From positions 1-44,393 of the forward strand of contig NZ_AYXG01000033.1 of the NCBI RefSeq assembly GCF_000564855.1: a stretch of 44,393 nt of DNA. The letters are read 5' to 3'. Shown one piece after another: positions 17,195 through 24,940 of this stretch (within the stretch, counting starts at the first letter, position 1; each line of letters opens with the position of its first letter). The stretch comes from Actinokineospora spheciospongiae. Lineage in GTDB: Bacteria > Actinomycetota > Actinomycetes > Mycobacteriales > Pseudonocardiaceae. Made by a program: the position numbers and the translations under genes. Below the pieces are notes generated by a model that was given only the letters and a program-made list of their open reading frames with translations, was not told where the DNA came from and made no database searches.

Positions 17195-18958
17195 CAGCTC
17201 CAGCGCGAACCCCTCCGGCCGCTGGACCACGTCGCCGCCTCGGGTGAGCGCGCGCAGGACCATCGCCGCGCCCTTCTCCGGGGTGGCCGCGGGCACGCCG
17301 CGGTAGACGCCGGTGGCGCCGATCATCGGGGTGCGCACCAGCGGCATCCGCACCGAGGTGACGGTGACCCCGTCGGCGACCAGCTCGCGCCCGGCCGCCC
17401 GGCCGAACGCCTCCAGCGCCCCCTTCGACGCCAGGTACGCGGAGAAGCGCGGCGTGTCCGACTGCAGGCCCATGGTGGTGACGTTGACGATCCGGCCGAA
17501 GCCGCGGGCCCGCATCCCGGGCAGCAGCCCGAGGGTCAGCCGCAGCGGGGCGAAGTAGTTCAGCGACATGGTGCGCTCGAAGTCGTGCAGCCGGTCGACC
17601 GACAGGTGCACCGCGCGGCGGATCGACCGGCCCGCGTTGTTGACCAGCACGTCGACCACGCCCAGCTCCTTGACCAGGGCGTCGACCGCGTCGCCGTCGG
17701 TCAGGTCGCACGGGTGCACCGAGGCCCGGCCGCCCAGCGCCTCGACCTCCCCGCGCACCTCCTCCAGCTCCGCGCGCCTGCGCGCGACCAGCAGCACGGT
17801 CGCCCCGCGCCGCCCGGCGGCGAGCGCGGTGGCCCGGCCGATGCCGGAGGACGCGCCGGTGACCACGACCCGGCGCCCGCGCAGCGACCCGGAGTCGACC
17901 CAGGCCCGGTCCGGGTCCAGGTGCTCGGCCCAGTACTCGACCAGGACCCTGGCGTAGTCGGCGAACCGGGGCAGGTCCACGCCGCTGCCCGCCAGTGCCA
18001 CGGCGGTGGCGCCGGTCTCGAACTCGGTCGGCAGGTCCAGGTGCGGCAGCACCTCGGCCGGGATGCCCAGCTCGGTGAGCACCGCGGCGGCCGGGGCGGG
18101 CACGGTGCGCACCGCGGGCAGCCGCACCGGCAGGGTGGCCGCGATCCGGGGGGCGTCGACGACCGCGGCCAGGGCGTTGTAGACCTCGCGCACGGGCTGC
18201 CCGCCCGGTTCGGTGAGGTGGTAGGTGGTGCCGGTGGGCGCTTCGAGGTGCATCAGGTGCGCCATGGCGTCGACCACGTAGTCGACCGGGACGACGTTGG
18301 TGCGGCCCAGCTCGGGCAGCACCAGCGGCAGCGCCCGGGGCAGCCGGGCGAGGCGGACCAGCGCGGGCAGGAAGAAGTAGGGGCCGTCGACCTTGTCCAT
18401 CTCGCCGGTGGTGGAGTCGCCGACCACGGCGGCCGGGCGGTAGACCCGGAACGGGACCTCGTCCTGGTCGCGGACCAGCTCCTCGGCGGCGAACTTGGTC
18501 GCGTGGTACGGGCTGTGGTGGCGCTGGCCGAGGTCGAAGTCGGACTCGGCGAAGCGGCCCCGGTGGTCACCCGCGACCGCGATGGACGACACGTGGTGCA
18601 GCAGGCCCGCGCCGGTGGCGGCGGCGAACGCGAGCACGTTCGCGGTGCCGGTCACGTTCGCGGCGTGGTTGGCCTCGGCGGGGGCGGTGAAGTCGTAGAC
18701 CGCGGCCAGGTGCACGACGTGGTCGACCGGTCCGGGCAGCGCGGCGGGGTCCACGCCCAGGCCGGGCTCGGTGAGGTCACCGGCGACCGGGACGACCAGG
18801 TCGGGCCGGGACCAGTGCGCCGAGGCGGCGGTGAAGCGGGCGGTCGACTCGGGGCGGACCAGGGCGTACACCCGGTCGCAGTCCGGACGGGCGACCAGCC
18901 GCTCGACGAGCCTGCGCCCCAGGAACCCGGTCGCGCCGGTGATGAAGTAGGTGGCCAT
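17039..18958 (-). CDS. Double-SDR fatty acyl-CoA reductase-like protein (FcrA/AcrA1 type)
   Basis: The 639-residue protein is two SDR domains in one chain. The N-terminal extended SDR has GATGFLG (8-14) and YHATK (Tyr151, Lys155) with VYRPAAVVGDS, as in NAD-dependent epimerase-like acyl reductases. The C-terminal classical SDR begins near 360 with VVVTGASSGIG, then VLVNNAGRS, NVTTMGLQS and YLASK. The same layout is found in mycobacterial Rv3391 (AcrA1/FcrA), linked to fatty acyl-CoA reduction to alcohols for wax esters (family knowledge). GGAGG lies 6 bases before ATG, and a TACT/AGTA inverted repeat sits just upstream. Alcohol or aldehyde as final product cannot be told. No wax ester synthase gene is in the window. 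Confidence 0.85.
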   Translation of the reverse strand: MATYFITGATGFLGRRLVERLVARPDCDRVYALVRPESTARFTAASAHWSRPDLVVPVAGDLTEPGLGVDPAALPGPVDHVVHLAAVYDFTAPAEANHAANVTGTANVLAFAAATGAGLLHHVSSIAVAGDHRGRFAESDFDLGQRHHSPYHATKFAAEELVRDQDEVPFRVYRPAAVVGDSTTGEMDKVDGPYFFLPALVRLARLPRALPLVLPELGRTNVVPVDYVVDAMAHLMHLEAPTGTTYHLTEPGGQPVREVYNALAAVVDAPRIAATLPVRLPAVRTVPAPAAAVLTELGIPAEVLPHLDLPTEFETGATAVALAGSGVDLPRFADYARVLVEYWAEHLDPDRAWVDSGSLRGRRVVVTGASSGIGRATALAAGRRGATVLLVARRRAELEEVRGEVEALGGRASVHPCDLTDGDAVDALVKELGVVDVLVNNAGRSIRRAVHLSVDRLHDFERTMSLNYFAPLRLTLGLLPGMRARGFGRIVNVTTMGLQSDTPRFSAYLASKGALEAFGRAAGRELVADGVTVTSVRMPLVRTPMIGATGVYRGVPAATPEKGAAMVLRALTRGGDVVQRPEGFALELLRVVAPGLARQLLGVAYRLSPESAPEARRRAEPPLAVLTSTLLRPLWRALR

Positions 18959-18988
18959 GCCGTGCCTCCGTGCGGATTCCGCCAGTAT

Positions 18989-19002
18989 CTACTCCACAGT
19001 AG
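18989..19002. promoter_or_regulatory. Inverted repeat, probable operator of the double-SDR gene
   Basis: CTACT-CCAC-AGTAG, flanked by GTA and TAC that extend the symmetry. It lies about 30 bp before the ATG at 18958, at the expected promoter. A TAGATACT box on the minus strand overlaps it, so binding would block transcription. Confidence 0.6.
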
Positions 19003-19011
19003 TACCGTCGG

Positions 19012-19215
19012 TCAGTTCTCGGGCTCGATCGACGCGTCCACCACCGCGTCCCGCAGCGCCGCCCGCAGCCTGCCCACGTCCAGCGGGGTGAAGATGGCCG
19101 TCTCCCCCGGCGGGGACACCAGCACCACCCGCCCCGCCCGCACGAACACGGTCACCTCGCGCTTGCGCCCCGCCAGGTCACGACAGCTCACACTCCACTC
19201 CCTGTGGCTGGTCAC
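19012..19215 (-). CDS. Small conserved-looking hypothetical protein (67 aa)
   Basis: The frame from GTG 19215 reads VTSHREWSVSCRDLAGRKREVTVFVRAGRVVLVSPPGETAIFTP and ends in a helix LDVGRLRAALRDAVVDA. It looks like one small beta-sheet plus helix, without cysteine pairs or membrane segments (a single Cys). GAGAGGTGG is well placed before the GTG. The frame stays open upstream but that part is Pro/Gly/Arg-rich and not protein-like. It lies just upstream of the double-SDR operator on the same strand. No function is assigned. Confidence 0.65.
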   Translation of the reverse strand: MTSHREWSVSCRDLAGRKREVTVFVRAGRVVLVSPPGETAIFTPLDVGRLRAALRDAVVDASIEPEN

Positions 19216-19400
19216 TGCGGCCCACCTCTCATCCCCCGACTGTCCCCTCACCACTTCCGACGCGTGCCGCAACGAGACGTGACGCCGCAAGTCACGAGAT
19301 AACGGAACTTCCCCGGGAGGGGTCCCGGGAGGGGAACCCCGACCACCCCGTCCGACCCCGGGATGACGCCCGGTGACCTGCGAACCGGCAGACTGACCCG

Positions 19401-19910
19401 GTGAGTGAGACCACCAGCGGCGCGGGCCCCCGGCTGCGCGCACCCGTGAACCTGGTCAGCCGCCGCGCCATCGGCCACTGGGCGCTGCGCGCCGGTCTCG
19501 GCTGGCTGGTGGTCCTGCTGGCGCAGGCCGTCCCGGTCGTGCTCGCCGCGGGCGCGCCGACCTGGTTGCGGGTGACGCTGCTGGTGAGCGCGCTGGTCGC
19601 GGTGGCGCACGTGGTGGTCATGCCGCGGTGGCGCTACCGGGTGCACCGCTGGGAGACCACCCCGGACGCCGTGTTCACCCGCGGCGGCTGGGTCAACCAG
19701 GAGTGGCGGCTGGCCCCGGTCTCGCGAATCCAGACCGTCGACACCGCCCGCGGCCCGTTGCAGCAGCTACTGGGGCTGGCGACCGTCACCGTCACCACCG
19801 CCTCGGCGCAGGGGCCGGTGACCATCGAGGGCCTCGACGCGGAGGTGGCCGCCCGGATCGTCGACGAGCTGACCGCCACCACCCAGGCCACCCCCGGGGA
19901 CGCCACGTGA
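19401..19910 (+). CDS. bPH2 (bacterial PH) domain membrane protein, YdbS-like
   Basis: The 169-residue protein has two hydrophobic helices (LRAGLGWLVVLLAQAVPVVLAA and LRVTLLVSALVAVAHVVVM) followed by a bacterial PH domain (about 78-150) with YRVHRWETTPDAVFTRGGWVNQEWRLAPVSRIQTVDTARGPLQQLLGLATVTVTTAS, the DUF304/bPH2 pattern. A CAGACT box lies 6 bases before the GTG at 19401 and no Shine-Dalgarno is seen, suggesting a leaderless start. The stop overlaps the start of the next bPH2 gene (GTGA), as in the B. subtilis ydbS-ydbT pair. Exact role unknown; envelope stress or peptide resistance has been proposed for relatives. Confidence 0.88.
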   Translation: MSETTSGAGPRLRAPVNLVSRRAIGHWALRAGLGWLVVLLAQAVPVVLAAGAPTWLRVTLLVSALVAVAHVVVMPRWRYRVHRWETTPDAVFTRGGWVNQEWRLAPVSRIQTVDTARGPLQQLLGLATVTVTTASAQGPVTIEGLDAEVAARIVDELTATTQATPGDAT

Positions 19911-21436
19911 CCCCGCCCCTGCCCGCCGCCCCGGAGTACGTCGAACCCGCCCCGGAGTGGGGTCGGCTGGACCCCAGGATGATCGTGGTGCGGCCGCTCA
20001 ACGAGCTGGTCGGGCTGCTGCTGCCGCTGTTCGCGCTGGTCTTCGTCGGTGACGTCAACCTGGTGCGCACGCTGTTCGGCGCGGGCACGGTGGCCTTCGT
20101 GGTGCTCTACGGCCTGCTGTCCTGGCTGACCACCAAGTACCGGATCACCGACACCCAGGTGGAGCTGCACAAGGGCGTGCTGTTCCGCCAGCGGCTGGCC
20201 ATCCCGCGCGACCGGATTCGCACCGTCGACCTGACCGCCAAGCTCGGGCACCGGCTGTTCGGCCTGACCGCGGTCCGGGTCGGCACCGGCAAGCAGGAGC
20301 GCGGCGGCGGCGAGGGCGTGGCGCTCGACGCGGTCACCGCCGCGGAGGCCGACCGGCTGCGCCAGGTGTTCCTGCACCGCCGCGCGGGCGCCCCCGAGGA
20401 CGGTGCGGGCGGGACCGCCGAGAACACCGCCGACGACGGTGCGCCGATCGCGGCGCTGTCGGGCTCCTGGTACCGGTACGCGCCGCTGTCGCTGTCCGGG
20501 TTGATCGGTGTCGGCGCCTCGGTCGGTTTCCTGATGAACCTGGCCAACGAGCTGGACCTGGAGTTCTCCGAGTTCGGCGTGCTGCGGTCGGTCTACACGT
20601 GGTTCGCCGAGTCCGGCCCGGGAACGATCGTGCCGGTGACCGCGGTGGCCACCGTGGTGCTCGCGGCCCTGGCCTCGCTGCTGGGTTACCTGCTGCAGAA
20701 CCACCGCTACCGGTTGACCCGCCAGGCCGACCGGACCCTGCGGGTGCGCCGCGGGCTGCTGACGACCCGGTCGGTGTCCATCGAGGAGGACCGGCTGCGC
20801 GGGGTGGACGTGCACGAACCGCTGCTGCTGCGCGCGGGCCGGGGCGCGCGGCTCAGCGCGGTGACGACCGGTCTGGGCCGGATGAGCGGCAGCGCGCTGC
20901 TGCTGCCGCCCGCGCCCCGCGCGGAGGCGCACCGGGTGGCGGTGGAGGTCCTGGGCGAGCGGGTCGACGTGCCGCTGCGCCCGCACCCGCCCCGCGCGCT
21001 GGTGCGGCGACTGGTCCGGGCGGTGGCGCCCGCGGTGGCGGTCGCGGTGGTGCTGCTGGGGTTGGCGCTGCTCGTCGACTGGCCGCACTGGCCGTGGGTC
21101 GTGGCGGTGTTCCTGGTGCCGGTGGCCGCGCTGGTCGGGTACGACCGCTACCGGGGGTTGGGGCACGCGCTGACCGAGCGGTACCTGGTGAGCCGGTCGG
21201 GTTCGCTGGACCGGTCGACGGTGGCGTTGCGGCGCACCGGGATCGTGGGGTGGAAGATCAGCCGCACCCTGTTCCAGCGGCGCGCGGGCGTGTTGACGAT
21301 CACCGCCGTCACCGCGGCCGGGTCCGGCGGCTACCGGGTCCTCGACGTCGGCGAGGCGCAGGGCCTCGCCCTCGCCGACGCGGCCGTGCCGGACCTGCTG
21401 GCCCAGTTCCTGGAGCACCGGGCACCCGAAAGTTGA
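19907..21436 (+). CDS. Multi-bPH2-domain membrane protein, YdbT-like
   Basis: The 509-residue protein begins at GTG 19907, sharing GTGA with the upstream stop. It alternates membrane hairpins with bPH2 domains: first KYRITDTQVELHKGVLFRQRLAIPRDRIRTVDLTAKLGHRLFGLTAVRVGT, second HRYRLTRQADRTLRVRRGLLTTRSVSIEEDRLRGVDVHEPLLLR, and a third, more diverged TERYLVSRSGSLDRSTVALRRTGIVGWKIS. Each pair of helices precedes a domain. The YdbS/YdbT-type pair probably forms one membrane complex. A loop of Gly/Ala/Asp-rich sequence separates domains one and two. Function is not defined by sequence. Confidence 0.88.
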   Translation: MTPPLPAAPEYVEPAPEWGRLDPRMIVVRPLNELVGLLLPLFALVFVGDVNLVRTLFGAGTVAFVVLYGLLSWLTTKYRITDTQVELHKGVLFRQRLAIPRDRIRTVDLTAKLGHRLFGLTAVRVGTGKQERGGGEGVALDAVTAAEADRLRQVFLHRRAGAPEDGAGGTAENTADDGAPIAALSGSWYRYAPLSLSGLIGVGASVGFLMNLANELDLEFSEFGVLRSVYTWFAESGPGTIVPVTAVATVVLAALASLLGYLLQNHRYRLTRQADRTLRVRRGLLTTRSVSIEEDRLRGVDVHEPLLLRAGRGARLSAVTTGLGRMSGSALLLPPAPRAEAHRVAVEVLGERVDVPLRPHPPRALVRRLVRAVAPAVAVAVVLLGLALLVDWPHWPWVVAVFLVPVAALVGYDRYRGLGHALTERYLVSRSGSLDRSTVALRRTGIVGWKISRTLFQRRAGVLTITAVTAAGSGGYRVLDVGEAQGLALADAAVPDLLAQFLEHRAPES

Positions 21437-21514
21437 TCTTGGTCATGTGCGCCGACGCGCGCGCTGTGACAACATCCGGCGTCGTCGACCGGAACGATCA
21501 CTGGGGGACCGAGG

Positions 21515-22252
21515 ATGCTGGACGAGACCGTACGACCCGATGAGACCGTGGTGCCGCTGCTGCACTGCACGGCACCGGAGGAGACGCTGGAGTTCTGGCG
21601 GGCGCTGGGGTTCACCGTCACCTACGAGCAGAAGAAGCCCTACCTGTACCTGGCGTTCCAGTGGAGCGGCTTCGCCCTGCACTACGGGCGCGCGGCGGCG
21701 TCGGTGGACCCTGCGCGGGAGGAGACCGGCGGCTGCCTGGTGATGGTCGGCTCCGTCGCCGCCTACCACGCGGCGTTCACCGAGGGGATGCGCCGCGCGT
21801 ACGGCAAGGTGCTGTCCACGGGACTGCCCAGGATCACCCGCCACCGTCCCGGCGCCTCGCGGTTCACGGTCATGGACCCCTCCGGCAACTCGATCATCTT
21901 CATCAACCGCGAGGAGCCGGAGGAGGTCGAGTACGGGGGCTCGAAGAAGCTGGACGGCCTCGCCAGGGTCCTGGACAACGCCCGCATCCTCCGCGACTTC
22001 AAGAACGACGACCGGGCCGCCTACCGCGCCCTCGACTCGGGCCTGCGCCGCCACGGCGAAGCGGCCCCGGCCGTGGAGCGGGCCGTCGCGCTGGCGGGCC
22101 TCGTCGAACTCGCGACGGCTCTGGGCAAGAACGACCAGGTGCCGGTCTGGGGTGCCCGCCTCCGCGAACTCGTCCTGACCCCTGAGGACCACCACCGCGT
22201 CGAGGAGTCGGTCGCCGACCCGGACCTCCTGGCCCCCTGGTTGCGCCCCTAG
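21515..22252 (+). CDS. VOC/glyoxalase-fold protein with helical C-terminal extension
   Basis: The 245-residue protein has one VOC module (about 12-130): VVPLLHCTAPEETLEFWRALGFTVTYEQKKPYLYLAF, CLVMVGSVAAYHAAFTEGM and RFTVMDPSGNSIIFINRE, typical of bleomycin-binding-protein/glyoxalase-like folds. A second part of about 100 residues is helical and Asp/Arg/Leu-rich, unusual for a single-module VOC protein. Metal ligands cannot be assigned surely. GGGGGACCGAGG precedes ATG. Ligand or substrate unknown. A perfect palindromic terminator follows. Confidence 0.8.
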   Translation: MLDETVRPDETVVPLLHCTAPEETLEFWRALGFTVTYEQKKPYLYLAFQWSGFALHYGRAAASVDPAREETGGCLVMVGSVAAYHAAFTEGMRRAYGKVLSTGLPRITRHRPGASRFTVMDPSGNSIIFINREEPEEVEYGGSKKLDGLARVLDNARILRDFKNDDRAAYRALDSGLRRHGEAAPAVERAVALAGLVELATALGKNDQVPVWGARLRELVLTPEDHHRVEESVADPDLLAPWLRP

Positions 22253-22266
22253 ACCGCGTCCCGGGT

Positions 22267-22294
22267 TCGCGGCGGCCCCCGGGGGCCGCCGCGA
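22267..22294. terminator. Bidirectional terminator between convergent VOC and GCS2 genes
   Basis: TCGCGGCGGCCCCC (22267-22280) is followed at once by its exact complement (22281-22294). It lies between the stops at 22252 (+) and 22306 (-). Confidence 0.7.
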
Positions 22295-22305
22295 TCCCGA
22301 CCGGG

Positions 22306-23784
22306 TCAGTCGACCGGCCAGGTGTGCACGGGTTCGTTGCTGTGCATGAACTCCGCGTACCGGCGCACCATCTCCCGCAGCGCCTGCTCCCGGCTCACCG
22401 ACCCCGCCGCCTCCAGCGACTTCACCGTCTCCACCTGCCAGGTGGCGCCGTTGCGCCCGGTGATGCAGCGCTGTTCGATGACGCCGAGCAACCGGTCCCG
22501 GTCGGCCGGGTCCACCCCCCACGCGTCCAGGCCCCGGTGGGCCATCGGCAGCAGGCGGCGCAGCACCAGCTCGGTGACCGGGACCTCGCCGACGTTGGGC
22601 CAGTACACCCGGGCGTCGATGCCGTTGCGGGCCGCGGCGTGGAAGTTGTCCTCGGCGGCGGCGAAGCTCATCTGCGTCCACACCGGACGGTCCTGGTCGG
22701 CCAGCGCGCGCACCAGGCCGAAGTACAGCGCGCCGTTGGCCATGGTGTCCACCACGGACGGTCCGGCGGGCAGCACCCGGTTCTCCACCCGCAGGTGCGG
22801 GCGGCCGTGCACCACGTCGTAGATCGGGCGGTTCCAGCGGTAGACCGTGCCGTTGTGCAGGCGCAGCTCGTGCAGCTCCGGGGTGTCGCCACGGGCGAGG
22901 ACCTCCACCGGGTCCTCCTCGTCGGTCAGCGGCAGCAGGGCGGGGAAGTACTGCGCGTTCTCCTCGAACAGGTCGAAGATCGAGGTGATCCACCGGTCGC
23001 CGAACCACACCCTGGGGCGCACGCCCTGGGCCTTGAGCTCGTCCGGGCGGGTGTCGGTGGCCTGCTCGAACAGCGCGATCCTGGTCTCGGCCCAGAGCTG
23101 CTTGCCGAACAGGTACGGCGCGTTCGCCCCGAGCGCCACCTGGATGCCCGCGGCGACCTGGCTGGCGTTCCAGTACTTGGCGAAGTCCTCCGGCGCGGTC
23201 TGCAGGTGGTACTGCACGCTGGTGCACGCGCTCTCCGGGGCGATCGAGTCGGCGTGCGCGACCAGCCGCTCCCGCCCACCGATGTTGATCTCCAGGTCCT
23301 CGCCGCGGGCGGCGAACACCTGCTCGTTGAGCAGCTTGTAGCGCGGGTTCGTGCTGAGCACGTCGAGGCTGATGTGCTTTCGCTGCAACGTGGGCAGGAT
23401 GCCCACCATCACGATCCGCGAACCGGCCCTGCGCGCCTTCTGCTCGGCCTCGTTGAGGTCGTCGCGCACCAGCTCCTCGAACGCGCGCAGGCCGTGCGGG
23501 CCCAGCGGCTGCGGCGGCAGGTTGATCTCGATGTTGAACCGCCCCAGCTCGGTCTGGAAGGCCGGGTCCGAGATCGCCGCCAGCACCTCGGCGTTGCGCA
23601 TCGACGGGTCCCCGTCCCCGTCGACCAGGTTCAGCTCGATCTCCAACCCCGCCATGGGGCGGCCCGCGTCGAACCGGGACTCGGCCAGCATCTGCGCGAA
23701 CACGTCCAGGCAGCGCCGCACCTTCTGCCGGAACCGCTGGCGATCGGCCCGGGTGAACTCCGTCGACTCGACATCCTTGCCCAT
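22306..23784 (-). CDS. Glutamate-cysteine ligase family 2 (GCS2) protein
   Basis: The 492-residue protein shows the GCS2/YbdK-type pattern: MAGLEIELNLVDGDGDPSMRNAEVL (metal/glutamate site, about 44-68), FNIEINLPPQPL, ILPTLQRKHISLDVLSTNPRY, ACTSVQYHLQTAPEDFAKYWNASQ, and RVENRVLPAGPSVVDTMANG. Family members join an amino group to the gamma-carboxyl of glutamate using ATP. Mycothiol-making actinobacteria do not normally need glutathione, so the product is unclear; it does not resemble the ergothioneine enzyme EgtA closely by eye. ATG at 23784 is chosen where the protein-like sequence begins. It is divergent from orn. Confidence 0.82.
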   Translation of the reverse strand: MGKDVESTEFTRADRQRFRQKVRRCLDVFAQMLAESRFDAGRPMAGLEIELNLVDGDGDPSMRNAEVLAAISDPAFQTELGRFNIEINLPPQPLGPHGLRAFEELVRDDLNEAEQKARRAGSRIVMVGILPTLQRKHISLDVLSTNPRYKLLNEQVFAARGEDLEINIGGRERLVAHADSIAPESACTSVQYHLQTAPEDFAKYWNASQVAAGIQVALGANAPYLFGKQLWAETRIALFEQATDTRPDELKAQGVRPRVWFGDRWITSIFDLFEENAQYFPALLPLTDEEDPVEVLARGDTPELHELRLHNGTVYRWNRPIYDVVHGRPHLRVENRVLPAGPSVVDTMANGALYFGLVRALADQDRPVWTQMSFAAAEDNFHAAARNGIDARVYWPNVGEVPVTELVLRRLLPMAHRGLDAWGVDPADRDRLLGVIEQRCITGRNGATWQVETVKSLEAAGSVSREQALREMVRRYAEFMHSNEPVHTWPVD

Positions 23785-23896
23785 GCCCCCAAGCGTGATC
23801 CATCGCGGCGCCCGCCGCCACACGCTGGGCCATCCGGACGCGCCCACCGGAGCCCGACACGGGCGCGCGGCGCTCGGGCGCGGCGGCGGCCCCGGC

Positions 23897-23902
23897 TAAG
23901 CT
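23897..23902 (+). promoter_or_regulatory. -10 box for leaderless orn transcript
   Basis: TAAGCT lies exactly 7 bases before the GTG at 23910; no ribosome site lies between. Confidence 0.5.
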
Positions 23903-23909
23903 GCCACGC

Positions 23910-24515
23910 GTGACGGACCGCCTGGTATGGATCGACTGCGAGATGACAGGGCTCGACCTGGGCAAGGACGCCCTGATCGAGATCGCCGCCCTGGTCACCG
24001 ACTCCGAGCTGAACGTCCTCGGGGACGGCGTGGACCTGGTGATCCACACCGATGACGACACCCTGGCGGGCATGCCCGACGTGGTGCGGGAGATGCACGC
24101 CCGCTCCGGGCTCACCGAGGAGGTCCGCGCCTCCACGCTGACCCTGGCCGAGGCCGAGCGGCAGGTGCTCGACTACGTCCGCGAGTGGGTCCCCGAGGTC
24201 CGCACGGCCCCGCTGTGCGGCAACTCCATCGCCACCGACCGCGGCTACATCACCCGCGACATGCCCGCCCTCGACGCGCACCTGCACTACCGGATGGTCG
24301 ACGTGTCCTCCATCAAGGAGCTGTGCAGGCGCTGGTACCCGCGCATCTACTACGCGCAGCCGGACAAGGGCCTGGCGCACCGGGCGCTGGCCGACATCCG
24401 GGAGTCGATCCGCGAGCTGCGCTACTACCGCGGCACCGCCTTCGTCGCCCAGCCCGGCCCCTCCACCGAGGAGGCCAAGGCGGTCGCCGAAGCCGTCCTC
24501 GCCGCGGATGCCTAA
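23910..24515 (+). CDS. orn: Oligoribonuclease
   Basis: The 201-residue DEDDh exoribonuclease has [10 protein letters not shown] (Asp9 and Glu11), [28 protein letters not shown] and [18 protein letters not shown] with the final His/Asp pair. It degrades 2-5-nt RNA and pGpG to mononucleotides in the cytoplasm, completing RNA turnover and c-di-GMP breakdown; a diguanylate cyclase gene is present at 30238-31476. The GTG start has a -10-like TAAGCT 7 bases before it, so the transcript is probably leaderless. It is followed by tRNA-His, a common actinobacterial order. Confidence 0.97.
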   Translation: MTDRLVWIDCEMTGLDLGKDALIEIAALVTDSELNVLGDGVDLVIHTDDDTLAGMPDVVREMHARSGLTEEVRASTLTLAEAERQVLDYVREWVPEVRTAPLCGNSIATDRGYITRDMPALDAHLHYRMVDVSSIKELCRRWYPRIYYAQPDKGLAHRALADIRESIRELRYYRGTAFVAQPGPSTEEAKAVAEAVLAADA

Positions 24516-24581
24516 CCCGGTATGAAGCCCGCGCACGGGCACGCTATGCTGTGCGCGCACGGTGCTGAAAAGCGCCGCTGT

Positions 24582-24655
24582 GGTGGGTGTAGCTCAGTTG
24601 GTAGAGCACCTGGTTGTGGTCCAGGAAGTCGCGGGTTCAAGTCCCGTCACTCACC
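24582..24655 (+). tRNA. tRNA-His (GTG anticodon)
   Basis: Acceptor GTGGGTG (24583-24589) pairs with CACTCAC (24648-24654) allowing one G-T; the extra G-1 at 24582 faces C73 at 24655, the identity feature of tRNA-His. D-arm GCTCAGTTGGTAGAGC, anticodon stem-loop CTGGTTGTGGTCCAG with anticodon GTG, T-arm GCGGGTTCAAGTCCCGT. CCA is not encoded (CCG follows). A TATGCT box at 24545-24550 may be the promoter. Confidence 0.96.
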
Positions 24656-24661
24656 CGTACG

Positions 24662-24697
24662 AAGGCCGATCCCCGCTCCGCGGGGGTCGGCCTTTTC
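24662..24697 (+). terminator. Intrinsic terminator after tRNA-His
   Basis: AAGGCCGATCCCCGC (24662-24676), loop TCC, and GCGGGGGTCGGCCTT (24680-24694) with one G-T pair, running into TTTT. It lies only 6 bp after the tRNA. Confidence 0.88.
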
Positions 24698-24718
24698 GGT
24701 TGCCACGGGAGGCGTGCG

Positions 24719-24934
24719 GTGCGCGAGGTCGAGATCCGGGACGACATGATCCGGCTGGGTCAGTTGCTCAAGCTGGCGGGCGCCGCCGAGGACGGCGCGC
24801 ACGCCAAGGACCTCATCGACGGCGACGAGGTCACGGTGAACGGCGAGGTCGAGATCCGCCGGGGCAGGCAGGTGCGCCCCGGCGACGTGGTCGGGGTGGG
24901 CGGCGAGTCCTTCCGGGTCACCGCCCGCCCCTGA
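24719..24934 (+). CDS. S4-domain RNA-binding protein
   Basis: The 71-residue protein is essentially one S4 domain: IRLGQLLKLAGAAEDGAHAKDLIDGDEVTVNGEVEIRRGRQVRPGDVVGVGGESFRV, with the alpha-L turn then V-N-G beta hairpin typical of YaaA/RlbA-type small S4 proteins. It likely binds structured RNA or the ribosome. GGGAGG is 6 bases before GTG 24719. It has no visible partner domain. Convergent with the L,D-transpeptidase gene, only 6 bp apart. Confidence 0.88.
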   Translation: MREVEIRDDMIRLGQLLKLAGAAEDGAHAKDLIDGDEVTVNGEVEIRRGRQVRPGDVVGVGGESFRVTARP

Positions 24935-24940
24935 GCGCGG

